Of a stretch of 64,000 bases of DNA, positions 46,319-56,957 are shown one piece after another; position 1 is the first letter of the stretch, and every line of letters begins with the position of its first letter. The stretch lies in contig BDSI01000012.1 of NCBI GenBank assembly GCA_003117195.1, positions 868,001-932,000 on the forward strand, in the 5' to 3' direction. This DNA comes from Eudorina sp. 2006-703-Eu-15. Lineage: Eukaryota > Chlorophyta > Chlorophyceae > Chlamydomonadales > Volvocaceae. Below the pieces are notes generated by a model, which saw nothing but the letters and a program-made list of their open reading frames with translations, was not told the origin of the DNA and made no database searches. A program made the translations under genes and the position numbers.

Positions 46319-47092
46319 CTACGTGTTCCTCGCCAGGGACGCGACGGCGGCCCTCAGGTAGTTGTTCTTCTTGTCCGGCACGTGCGCCACCAACTCGTAC
46401 ATGGCGTTGTCCTCGTCAGCCTGGCAGAGCACGGAGGCGGGCGGCAGCGAGCGCATTCCAGTGCGTGAATGGCTGGGCGTGGGCGTGGGTGTCCACGCAG
46501 CCACAGCAGCGGGGAGCGCAAGGTCGGTCGTGGGTTCGTGGGTGTCTCACCGTGCCGGATCGCCCCTGCCCGCCTCCGCTTGGGGACGTGCGCACCGCGA
46601 GCCGCGTACACCCCGGGGGGCCTAGGGGGAGGGGGTCGTGCCCGGGATCCCGCCGACCCCTGTCTCCTCCTCAGCTCTCTCGCTGGTCCTCCCTCTCTCT
46701 CTCACACACTCCGCCGGTCCCCTTGTGGGGTCAATCCCCTCCCTGTGGGGTAAACCCCCTCCCTGTGGGGTCAACCCCCTCCCTGTGGGGTCAACCCCCC
46801 AGCCTCATAGATGTCCACCAATTTCCTATACCCCTCCCCTTCCCCAGCACCCAGCACCCCAACCCCCAGCACCCCCCAACCCCCAGCACCCCCCAACCCA
46901 CCTGGTACTCGTAGCACACGTCGAACGTCTTGTTGCGGCCCTCCGGCTCGTGCAGCGCCCTCAGGCAGATGTCCGCCACATCGGCCGCCGCGATGGACTC
47001 CGTGATGCGGTCGCCCTGGTCGAACACCAGCGCCCGGTAGCCGCCCGGCTCGTCCAGCAGCGTGCCTGCGGCCGCGTCGCCGGGTGGCCGGT

Positions 47093-47150
<58 letters not shown>

Positions 47151-50100
47151 GGTTGCTACACACACGTACGTTTTCTTTCACAAACGCACAGGGGGCGTGC
47201 GTGTGCGTGTCCGCACCAAAGGGCGTCAGGTTCAAATGTGCCGCCTGACGACATCCTAACTGCTTGGGCGTTGTGTAATCGCAAAGGTAGACGACGGTGC
47301 GATTCCCAGCTGTACCCCGAAGGGGCTCCCCTGGCATGGTTGCGATGCGTGCGGTTGGCGGTGAACGGTGGTGGTGGTGGTGGTAACCAGGGCACTGCCG
47401 GGGCCCGGAGCGCGTGATGGCGCGGGCCCCCGCACCCACCCCCGCAACCGCCCCGGCAACCGCATTCCCCCCCCCGCACCGCAGGTGCCACCCCTCCCCC
47501 CCAGCGCGGCCCGCTCCCCGTCCGCCTCACCCGGCCGAATGATGGTGTAGCCCAGGCCGCTGAGCCGCAGGTTCTGCTCCCCGCGCCGCTTGGCCTCGAT
47601 GACCTTGCGCAGGTCCGCGGGGTCAACGCCCGGGCGGGTGCGGCCCGCGCAGGACACCAACACGAAGTCCGGCTCCGAGCCGCCTGCGGGCGGGATCCAG
47701 GTGGTTGGGTCATACTGGGTCATACTGGGTCATACTGGGTCATACTGGGTCATACTGGGTCATACTGGGTCATACTGGGTCATACTGGGTCATACGGTAC
47801 TGGCCGCCGGTTTCTCGTCCCGCGGCTCCGTTCTCTTATACACAGGTTTCGGTAAGTATCCGGGCCTGGGCGGTTGTGGGTGGGCTTCTCATCAACCACA
47901 CGGCTGTGGGCACTTCTCTGCCCCCCCCCTTCCATGTCACGCACACCTTTGCTGCCCGCCCACGGACACACCCGACAGGATCCCCCGGGATCACGCGCCC
48001 TTTCCCGTCACCTTTCATGTTTGTCCATGCCGCCGAACAGGTAACCACGCCCTCCGCCCTCCCCGCCCGCCGTCCCCCTCACCCGCCGCCGCCCTGGCCC
48101 CCACCCCAATCGCTTCCCGAGGGCCCCCGCCCCCGCCCCCGCTTCCCCCCCTCACCCGGCAGCGCCTTGATCCAATCCACCTCCAGGCTAAACTTCTGGT
48201 CGCGGGCCTGCTGCGCCGCCGCGTCCGACATGTCCCGCGGGTTGAGCCCCTTGGCCGCCCGCACCGCCGCCACCTGCGCCGAGCTGGCGCCGCTGCGCCG
48301 GTTCTCGTAGCGCAGGTTCATGCCCGTGAGGCGCGCAGGGTCCAGGGGCGGCTGGCCCGCGTACTCGGCGCGGAACGCAGCGTACGGCAGCCGTACGGTG
48401 AGGTACCCCTCGCGCGTGGGGAAACGCGCGCCGTACCGGTAGCCCTCCTCCGTCTCCAGGATGCAGAGGTACGAGTGTGCGTCGCCCCGCACGCGCAGCA
48501 CGATGCCCTCCGTGCCGGCCGTGCGGTGCTCGCCGCCGGGCAGGGTGGGCGGCAGGCGGGTGCCGACCTCCGCGATAGCGCCGCGCTGCATCAGCGTGCC
48601 TGCGGGGGTGGGGGTGGGAGTGGGGGTGGACGCAAGCGCGCCGGGAGGGGAGGTTACACGGAGGGGAGACACGCGGACCGCGGAACGAGGCCGGGGCAAC
48701 CCCCAGCGTATCGGCGGAGGGGGGAGGGGGGTTGGGTTGAGGGGCACATGCTGAGAGGCTCAGGACAAGTCCGCGCGTGGGGGCGTGGGGGAGGAGGCAA
48801 CTGAACTCCCCTCCCCTCCCCTCCCCCTGGGGCGCCCTCGGTCCGGGCGTGAACCGCCCGAGTGTGTTGCTTCCAACCAGGCAACCGACCTGGCCCGACC
48901 TGACCCCACGCGACCCGACCGGGAAGGGGGGGTTAGGCTTGTGTGTGCAGCAGGCGGCGTTGGCCAGCTTTTGAGAGCTGAGACTGCTTCGCTCCGAGAG
49001 GGCACGGGCGGCGGTCCGGAGCAAGTTGAGGAGGGCTGAAGGGTGTCGTGGGGCCGGTATCACGCCCCCCACCAGCCCCGCCTCACCGCCCTGCCCCTTA
49101 TGCTATTACTACTGATGATGTGCCCCTTTGTCAATGAAGACAGCGAAATTGCGAGGAAAAAAATCACCGAACGCGTAGTAGTTGGCCGGCGATCCGCCCC
49201 TTGTGCCCCCGTGCCCCCCTCCTTGTGTCCGTCAAGACAGCAAAAACACCGCAAAAAGAAGAGCCCTGCCCGCCCTCCGCCCGCGCCCACCCTCGAACAG
49301 CAGGTTGTTGTCCTCCGTGATCACCGCCGAAGCGGTGTTCAGGCGGGCGCCGTACGCGTCCGCGTCGCGGCGCCCGCCCTCCGCCGCCGCCGCCGCGTCC
49401 TCCGGTGTGCCGACGAAGGAGACGTTCCAGCGGGCCTGGTGGAACCGGTTGTTGAAGTCCGCCAGCTCGCGCTTGGCCGTGGGGTTGAACTTGGCGCCCG
49501 AGCGCTTGGCGCGGCGGTTGATCTCATCCTGAGGGCCGTACGAAACGGTACGATACGGTGCGGCACCGTAAATGACGTCATCACGTCCGTGGTAATACGT
49601 GAGCTGAGCTGAACCGCCCAAGTGGCCCGTGGGCCCGTCGGGACACCCGGGGGGGCTTCCAGACGTCCTCGCAGACGACCCAGCAGCTCCCGGCCCGAGT
49701 TGACCGGTCCCCCTCGCTCGCTGATCCTTCACCGGACCTGTGCTCTGGCAGCAGCAGCGCAGTGTGAATATGTCTACCAATTTCCTACGCCCACTTGCTG
49801 CGCACTTTTCCTTGCTGCGCACTTTCCCTTGCTGCGCACTCTCCCTTGCTGCTGCCCGCCTGCCATGGGGATCCGCCCGCCGCCGCCAACAGCGAGCTCT
49901 GATGTGCTCCGTGCTTCGTCCAGTCGGCCCAGCGCCACCCTTCCCCCCCCCCTCCCTGCAGTGGGCCCCCCCGCTGCGGCCCAGCCGGTCCACCGACCCC
50001 TCGCTCCGCCCCGGCAAGGGCGGCCGGCACCTGAGACCTGGCCCTTTCGCCCCTCTCTCTCAGATGCGGGAGGGGTCCCCGGGGGTGTGTGTGTGCCGGA

Positions 50101-51747
50101 GCTCTGGACTCGAGCGCCCCATGGGTCGGAACTGTAACGGATGCCCTGCAGCGCTGGGCCATGCCCCCGCCTCCTTGGTCAAGAGTCAGTCGCAGCAGCA
50201 GCAGCAGCAGCCAACCGCTTGCGTGGCCCGTTCTTGCACCGCACCGCACCGCCCCCCGGCAGCGTCCCTCCGTCGTCGACGCTGCCACACTGCCCGCCTC
50301 TCTTACTCCGACGATGCCCACCAACACCCACCCAACCCCACCCAACCCGCAGTGTCTGGGCAGCGTTTCATTCAACCACCCCTACCCCCTTCTTGTCAAT
50401 CAAGACAGCGAAATCGCGAAACAATCACCGATTGCGTAGTAGTTGTCCGGTTGGCCGACGCCGGGGGCTGCGGGCTCCCCAGCCCCTCGTCAGTCACTTG
50501 GGAGAACCGGACCGTGCCCCTGTAGAGCGCTCTCTCTCTCTCAGCCCCCGCCCACGTTCTCCCTCCCCTCCGTCTCCAACCCTCTCCCTCCAACCTTCTA
50601 TAACCCCCCTCCCTCTCCCTCTCCTCCGTCTCCCTCCCCTCCGTCTCCAACCCTCCCCGTCCTCTCCCCCCCCCAGGGCGGGGAGGGGCCGCCGCCTCAC
50701 CTGCATCGCCTTGACCATGTTCATCACCCCGCGGTCGTCCACCCGCAGCAGGTCGGCCGTGAACACACTGCGCGCGGCCGCACAGAAGATAATCTGCAGC
50801 AGCCAAGAGGGGGGAGATGAGGGAGTGGCGGGTTACAAAGAGAAGACAAACTCAGGGACCCGGGGGAAGGGGGTTAAATTGAAAAAAAGAAATGAACCCG
50901 AAGCATGAACCCGGGGGAGGGGGTGGGGGCGCGGGGTACATGCCAGGGCCGGGTAGGCCAAGGGCGCATGAGGCGGGGCGCCGGTCTCTAAGGCCGGGTG
51001 GGGCCAAGGACCCTGTCAGGGCAGCGGTGCGCCCGCGGTGCTGCGGCTGCGAGAGCCGTCAGCACTAGCTCGCAGTAGCTCGCACCCGCACCCGCAGCCG
51101 AATGTGGGCGCCCGCCGCCCTCTGGCCCCCACCTTGTTGACGCCCTGCACGGCCTTCTGGCAGGTGACGATGTCGCCCACGTCGCCCTCCACCACCTCCA
51201 CCGAGTCGGGGATGGCGTCCTTGCTGACGCCCGCGCGGTTGCGGAAGAGCGCCTTGACCTTGTAGCCGCGCAGCAGCAGCTTGCGGATAAGGATGCGGCC
51301 CACGCGGCCCGTGGCGCCCACGACCAGCACGGTGGTGTAGGCGGCTTGGGGCGCCAAGAAGTCCGCATCGGACTCCACCTCCAGGACATCGTCGATGATG
51401 AAGCTGCGCGTGGGGGACGAGACGCGAGAGAGCTGCTCCCAGACGTCGTTGAAGGCCTGGCGGGCCTGACGACCGAGCTCGTAGGGATTGATCGCGTTGA
51501 GGTTGAGGTCCGGCGCTGGAGCAGAGTCTTTCGCGGGTCCCTGCGAGCTGCTCGCGCTCTCGCCGCTATTGGCCCTGAAGAATTTTTCGCGGAGCGCATC
51601 CATGTTTTGGGGCTCAGGATCATCGTTGTAACTGGAGCGCATCGCCGGAGCTCGGCGAGGCACGCCGCTGAACGGTCGCCGGGGGCCATGCGAGCGACTG
51701 GTCGACGACCGCTCCCCGCAAAAACGCCCGCGAAGCTGTGTATTCAT
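46319..51747 (-). CDS. HCF173: HCF173, psbA translation/photosystem II assembly factor
   Basis: Chloroplast membrane-associated protein that binds psbA mRNA and starts D1 synthesis in plants. Exons: 51747-51133, 50793-50701, 49528-49291, 48599-48156, 47683-47531, 47065-46902, 46420-46319; phases agree, 602 residues, close to Arabidopsis HCF173. Residues 1 to about 45 are Arg/Ser-rich without acids (transit peptide). Atypical SDR fold: VLVVGATGRVGR at 140-151, VVEGDVGD, IIFCAAARS, VDDRGVMNMVKAMQ. CIA30 domain about 300-460 (NLLFEGTLMQRG, GYRYGARFPTREGYL, LEVDWIKALPG). The SDR then resumes: DFVLVSCAG, GLGYTIIRPG, VFDQGDRI, DVADICLRALHE and the tail ELVAHVPDKKNNYL. The first residues of the usual SDR catalytic triad are not evident, as in plant HCF173, which suggests a non-enzymatic scaffold. 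Start: the ATG at 51747 is the only one that gives a transit peptide. Confidence 0.96.
46720..46800. repeat. 20-bp minisatellite in HCF173 intron 6
   Basis: Four copies of CCTCCCTGTGGGGTCAACCC (one with TAAACC), next to a family A repeat copy. Confidence 0.9.
46805..46838 (+). repeat. Family A dispersed repeat, right half (HCF173 intron 6, antisense)
   Basis: GATGTCCACC then AATTTCCTATACCCCTCCCC. Beside the 20-bp minisatellite. Confidence 0.75.
47097..47143. repeat. (AC)n microsatellite in HCF173 intron 5
   Basis: About 23 AC units beginning 32 bases from the exon 6 acceptor; on the sense strand it reads (GT)n. Confidence 0.9.
47706..47795. repeat. 10-bp CATACTGGGT minisatellite in HCF173 intron 4
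   Basis: Eight perfect copies plus partial ends, starting about 20 bases from the exon 5 acceptor. Perfect identity implies recent expansion. Confidence 0.95.
49122..49190 (+). repeat. Family B dispersed repeat (HCF173 intron 3, antisense)
   Basis: CCCCTTTGTCAATGAAGACA, GCGAAATTGCGAGG, AAAATCACCGAACGCGTAG, TAGTTGGCCGG. A further partial copy (CCGTCAAGACAGCAAAAACA) lies at about 49228-49262. Confidence 0.85.
49743..49793 (+). repeat. Family A dispersed repeat (HCF173 intron 2, antisense)
   Basis: CTCTGGCAGCAGCAGCGCAG, GTGAATATGTCTACC, AATTTCCTACGCCCAC. Followed by a four-fold TTGCTGCGCACTTTCCC-type repeat. Confidence 0.85.
50389..50450 (+). repeat. Family B dispersed repeat (HCF173 intron 2, antisense)
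   Basis: TTCTTGTCAATCAAGACAGCG minus first base, then AAATCGCGAAACAATCACCG, ATTGCGTAGTAGTTGTCCGG. Best-preserved copy with the one in PYD1 intron 6. Confidence 0.9.
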
Positions 51748-53241
51748 TATCTGAGGGCTAAGATCAGGTAATGGTACACAGTGCGACCAACGCCTCAAGA
51801 ATTGATTGGTCAAGACCTAAGAACCCAGGCCGAGTTCGGTAAAAAGATAAGGCTCCGAACCCGCTGGCCAGCACTGGCCCCAATGCAACGTGGTTGAACC
51901 AAATGCTGTCTCATACATTTCATCCTATGCCGCTTTTGCTTGTGAGGCCAACCATCGCAGAATGTACAACGCCGTACTTCATTTCTCTCATTCAATGACA
52001 TGTTCACTTTGGTTAGTTGTCTCAAGCTCTCAACACTCGAAAAGAATGTCCAGATATGCGAAGCCATATCCGGAATTCGTGGAGTGCAAGCCTCTCCTTG
52101 CACGCACATGCGTGAGTCTAGCTATCTGTGCCAACTTTCTGTCACAACCATATTGCGCAGCATACCACATGTTTGATCATGAATGTGGGTCGCCGTCGTG
52201 CCGTTCGTGAGGGGACCGGCTCCTACGGGGCATCGGGCCCAAGCTTGTCAGGATTTGCGGAAGTGATGGTTGGGCAAGGTGTGCGGCATAGCAAACCTTG
52301 GGGGAAGGTAATACAGGTGGTGTCGAGAATGGTTACCGCCCCGGGTTTCACACGGTTTCACCGTGTTTCTGGATTCCTCCTCGACGTGCAAGCTTTTCAG
52401 CATGAGAGTTCCATCCATAGCAAGCTGCTGTATGAGTTGTGCCTTGTGACAACACTGCGACAGCCTCTTCTGACCTCTACCGATCCGGCTTTTAGGAAGC
52501 GATCGTCACAAGGGGGACAAGCAATGACAGGCGCAGACGGACTGTTCACCCGGCTTTTAGCCTCCTGCAACCGGCATGCACCTCCACGATCCGCCTGTAC
52601 GTTGCAACCACACACACGCCTGTTACGCTGGACTTCGCTTCTCGCGGCTCAGTTCTCTTATACACGTCCACCACCGCGCGGAGGTGTACGATGCGTGTTA
52701 GTCCGACGTGGCCCCACCGCGGGTTCGACCTCATTGAGGTGCCACAAGCCAGGTGAGAAATTTTCCCCAATTCAGTGACGACGTGATGGCCATGCCGCGT
52801 TGCATATTACCATACAACCACGCGCGAATTTAAGGGACGCTGTCCTCCAGAGAGATGCAGGCGCAACGACCGACCTGTCGCGGCCGAAGAAGGCCGCGTT
52901 GTTTCATTTCTCCCCTAAATGTCGAAATTGTTGCAACGCAAATCATTCAACTGTTGACCGCGCGAGTACGTTCACACGGCCTTTTCGCATGCCAGCCCGG
53001 CCCTGCTATTTTGTTGTTAAGGAAGCTGGTGATCTGTGCTTCCGATGGACAACCTTACACCAAAGAATCTATCGCGGTATGCATTTCGTATATTATTTAA
53101 CTTGCCTGTATGGCTCCGAAGTCTGCGCAAATCTTAAAATTCTCTGTCAGCCTGGGAAGCCGTTTGCAACTTTTCACAAACGCGCTTCTGTGACATAGCA
53201 TAGTCGTTTATGAAATATACTTGTGGAGTTGCGTTGTTTTC
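51748..53241. promoter_or_regulatory. Head-to-head intergenic region, HCF173 and GONST1-like gene
   Basis: 1.5 kb between divergent starts, lower in GC than the genes. It should carry a light-regulated chloroplast-gene promoter on one side and a Golgi-transporter promoter on the other. No TATA box, known motif or further gene was recognised. Confidence 0.4.
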
Positions 53242-56200
53242 ATGGCGTCCTCTGACACGAAGCGCACCGAGATAACGACCATGGTTTTCCCGATCAAATC
53301 CCCGAACTCTTACAAGCCTCTGCCTGTTACAGAAGCTCACATGCGAGAAATCGCGCCAAAAAAGATACTTGGAGTTCCGCACGCAGTGGTCGCGGGCGTC
53401 TGCTACTGCACTGCCTCTGCCTCTCTCGTCTTATTAAACAAGCACGCGCTCGCTTCATTTAACTTCACGACTCCAAACGCACTGCTTCTCTTTCAATGCG
53501 CGGTTGCGGTCGTCCTTGTGAAGTTATGCGAGGCGTTCGGGATGGTCAGACCGCTCCAGCCTCTCAGGCGGAGCCTGGTGCTCTTATGGTTTCCCGCCAC
53601 CTGCATCTTCGTCCTCATGCTCGGCAGCGGGTTCTACGCGCTGCAGCTCATGGGCATCGGGATGTTCTCCGTTTGGAAGCAGCTGGCCAACCTGACGACA
53701 GGTGAGGGTGTCCCGCCCCTACAGCTCCCGCTCCCCCAAGCCGCCGACCGCTCCTCGCCCGGCACCGCACCTTGCCTTGCTCCGCGGCTACCCCTTCCTC
53801 GCCTGATCCATTCCACCTCGGTGGGGTTTGCACCCCTGCTCAGTGAAAGCTCTCCGCGGCCATGTATGGTAATCGACACCTCACCACTTCCACCGCCAGC
53901 TCCTACCTCCCCCAACCCAACCATGACCCCACCTGCGCTCCGCCCGCTCGCACCCCTGCCCACGGACCCACGGACCGGCAGCCCTGGGCGACGTGTTCAT
54001 CTTCAAGCGGTCCTACAAATGGCCCGTGTGGACGTGCATGGCGCTCATGATGGCATCGGCGGTGGTGGGGGCGTCCACGGACTCGAAGTTCACGTGGGCG
54101 GGCTACACGTGGCAGGTGCGTACGGCAATCTGCCGTACCAATAGTAACGGTGCAGCTACGGCTGAACATGGTTGTCCAGGGTCCCGTCCACCGACCTCGT
54201 CCAGCACGTTGCTTGAGGGACGCGGTCGCGGTCGCGGGCAGCTGGACATCATGGCGCAGTGCCCGGCGTCACAACGCGACCTCGCCTCTTTCCCCCGGCA
54301 ACCCTAACGACCCTTCTCTGCGACCTCACCCTCTTTCTCCCCCAACCACCTCCACCAGATCATAAATTGCTTGCTGACGTCAGCTTACGCGTTGTGTCTC
54401 CGCAACGTGATGGACCACGTGCCCAAACATACAACGGACGGCCTCAAGGTGGGACCCCCAGTGGACAGCGGCGACGGGAGGGGGCCCGGGGCCGCCGTCT
54501 TGAGTTATACTCCATCATTACATGGGGATCGGTTAGAACGTGTGTGTTGCGCCTTTGTGCTCAGCGAACGACAAAAGACATGTGTGTGTTTAGCGGAGTA
54601 CCCTCACCGCTCACCCACTATATGTGTGTTTTACCGAGCAAAGGCGCCAGCTGGGAAGCGAAGCGGGAAGCGAAGTGAGGGGTCTTGGGCTCCGAGAACC
54701 TGGCTTGATGATGATGATGTTCATTTGATGGGAACCCAGTGCCGCTCGAGCCTGGCGGGTTGGCCGCCTCTCGACCTGCCTCGAACTCTTGTCCCCTTGA
54801 TCGCGCCGGCCGCTGCTGACCCCTCCCTCCGCTGCCCTCCCCACTTCCCGTCCGTCGGGTCTCCGCAGATGGACGAGTTTAGCATGGTGGGTGTGGCGGT
54901 CGGCAGCAGCAGCGGCGGCGGCGCCGGCGGATGCCGTTGCGGGGGCGGGCACCTGGGTCCCGCGGGGGGATTTGGAGCTGGGCGCCACCGCCCTGCTCTG
55001 AGTTGATGCCCACGATCTGATCTGGGTGGACAGGAGTGTGGTCTTAGCGACAAAACCCGCCCAACCCAAAGCAGTTGCAATGTCCGTACCGTGGTTACAT
55101 GAGTAAAAGGGGGAGTGCAGCAGAGGAGCGAAGGTCCGGGGCGAACCGCGCCATCACCGCCTCGGAAACGCAAACGAAGACCAAACCCTGATGCGCGTGT
55201 CTGGTTGATGCCAGTCCTGGCACCTGACCTTTCCGGAGACCGGGTCGTCCGGGTGCCGCCCACCCCACCCACCCCCCCGCGGTGTGAACGGAGTCCATCC
55301 TTATCGGGATCCCCCGATGCGCGGACGTGGCCTGCAGTCTCAGCGAGCTGAGCTCGCGCCAGCGTATGCCCCTCAATCAAGCTGTGCACGCATCCTCCCA
55401 TCGCACCGGCAGCGGCGACACGCTGCATGTGGCCCTTTTTACGGGTAGCCACGCCTCCAAGGGGGACGAGCCCGCGCTCTCTGCCGTACAGGTGTACTAC
55501 AACAACCTGCTGTCCATACCCCCCATCCTGCTGCTCATGGCTGTGTTCGACGAGTACCGGCGGCTGGTGCACCAGCCGGCGCTGGGGATACCCGCCTTTC
55601 AGATGGTGGCGGTGTTGAGCGGGGCGATCGGTTTCATGATCAGGTATGGGGTCCCGGGGGTTTCGGGGTCGTGTGTGTGGGGAGGAGGTGGCGGACTGGG
55701 ACCCATCACGTGGGGGCCCCCGGCGTGGGTTGGCTGTGGCACATTAGCTGGGCGGCGCCGTATGCACGAGCGAGGGGCCGCAGCAGCAGCTGCAGCTGCA
55801 GCCACGCGCCTTGGGCTGGGGTCGGGCTTGGGCGGCGCCTGTCTTTGGGTCACTCCTCCCCATCCCCGATCTTTGGCGGTCAAGGGAGACAGGACCCGTG
55901 CGCCCTGCCAGTCGAGGCGACAGCGAGAGAGAGGAGCAGGCAAACGGGCTGCGTGATTGGGGGATTGGGGCTGGGGTCGATGCGCAAGGGCCGGCAGCGG
56001 CGGCGCCGAACCGGCGCACGGTCTGTGGTGGCGGCGGCGCTCTGGCTGTGGCGGCCGCTGCGGCCCGGGGGTACCCTGTCCCACCCTGTCCCGTCCTCGG
56101 GGTCGGTTGCAGTGGCACGAGTGCGAGTCGTTGCCATTGGCCGCCACTGCTGCCTCCGCTGCCGCCGGTCCCCCAGCTTCTCCTGCCTGTGGTTTCTGTC

Positions 56201-56957
56201 TCAGACCATGTTGCCCCTCGCTGCCTCCGCTGTCCCGCTGCCTGTCCCGCGGCCTCCGCCGGTCCCGCAGCTTCTCCAGCCTGTGGTTTCTGTCTCAGAC
56301 CATGTTGCCCCTCGCTGCCTCCGCTGTCCCGCTGCCTGTCCCGCGGCCTCCGCCGGTCCCGCAGCTTCTCCAGCTTGTGGTTTCTGTCTCAGACCACCGC
56401 CACCATCTACAGTCTGGTGGGCTCTCTCAACAAGTTCCCCATCGCCACGGTGGGCATCATCGCCTTCCAGGAGCCCACCAACGCCAAGAACCTGGCCAGC
56501 ATCGTCATCGGCCTCAGCGCAGGTGGGCGAGGGGGAGGGGGGGCCGCCGCGCAGCCCTGCGTCATGGTGGGGACGACGCCTGAAAATGGGGGGGAGGGGT
56601 AGGGATTCCCGGATGTGGGGATCGGGGGACGGATCGGGGGAAGGGCGGCGTCGTTTGCGGGCTTGGCGGCGCGGGTGTGGGCAGGCTGGCAGGCAGGCGG
56701 TGGCGACCGATTCGCGGGAAGGACCCGGGGGCGGCACCGGGGGGCTGTGACGGCATGGGTGCGGCGTCCAGGGATGGGTCAAATACGGGTTCTGCATCCC
56801 ATGCCACGCCCGGCCAGGCAGTGTATCGCGAGAATCACCCACCCACGCCGAACCCACCGACCGGCGTCTGCCGCTCCGGTGGCCGTCTCCGTCGCCCTCT
56901 GCCTCCCGTTGGCGCGACCCCGCAGGGCTGGTCTTCACGCAGTACAAGTCCAAGTGA
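53242..56957 (+). CDS. GONST1: Golgi GDP-mannose-type nucleotide-sugar transporter, GONST1-like
   Basis: Multi-span Golgi antiporter bringing GDP-mannose (or another GDP-hexose) into the lumen for glycan synthesis. Exons: 53242-53701, 53982-54115, 54359-54448, 54869-54886 (an 18-base microexon), 55492-55643, 56374-56522, 56926-56957; phases agree, 344 residues. Hydrophobic helices begin at about residue 50 (VVAGVCYCTASASLVLLNKH). The diagnostic segments match Arabidopsis GONST1: SVWKQLANLTTALGDV, WAGYTWQIINCLLTSAYAL, DEFSMVYYNNLLSIP (the microexon supplies MDEFSM), and FLSQTTATIYSLVGSLNK, where GSLNK (about 301-305) is the GALNK-type nucleotide-sugar motif. The C-terminus is LVFTQYKSK, a Lys-rich cytosolic tail. 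ATG 53242 is the first in frame; one at 53281 is an alternative. Intron 5 contains duplicated copies of the exon 6 acceptor region. Confidence 0.93.
56167..56397. repeat. GONST1: 94-bp tandem duplication spanning the GONST1 exon 6 splice acceptor
   Basis: TGTGGTTTCTGTCTCAGAC recurs at about 56188, 56282 and 56376, exactly 94 bases apart. The third copy is the real start of exon 6 (56374); the upstream two lie in intron 5. In copy 1 the acceptor AG is altered (TCCTG); in copy 2 it is intact (TCCAG). Confidence 0.95.

Noticed and set aside
47706..47795. Regular short repeats that could suggest a CRISPR array
   Set aside because: Units are directly adjacent with no spacers, sit inside an intron of a nuclear algal gene, and no cas genes exist here. 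The same applies to the arrays at 41201, 28757 and 44264.
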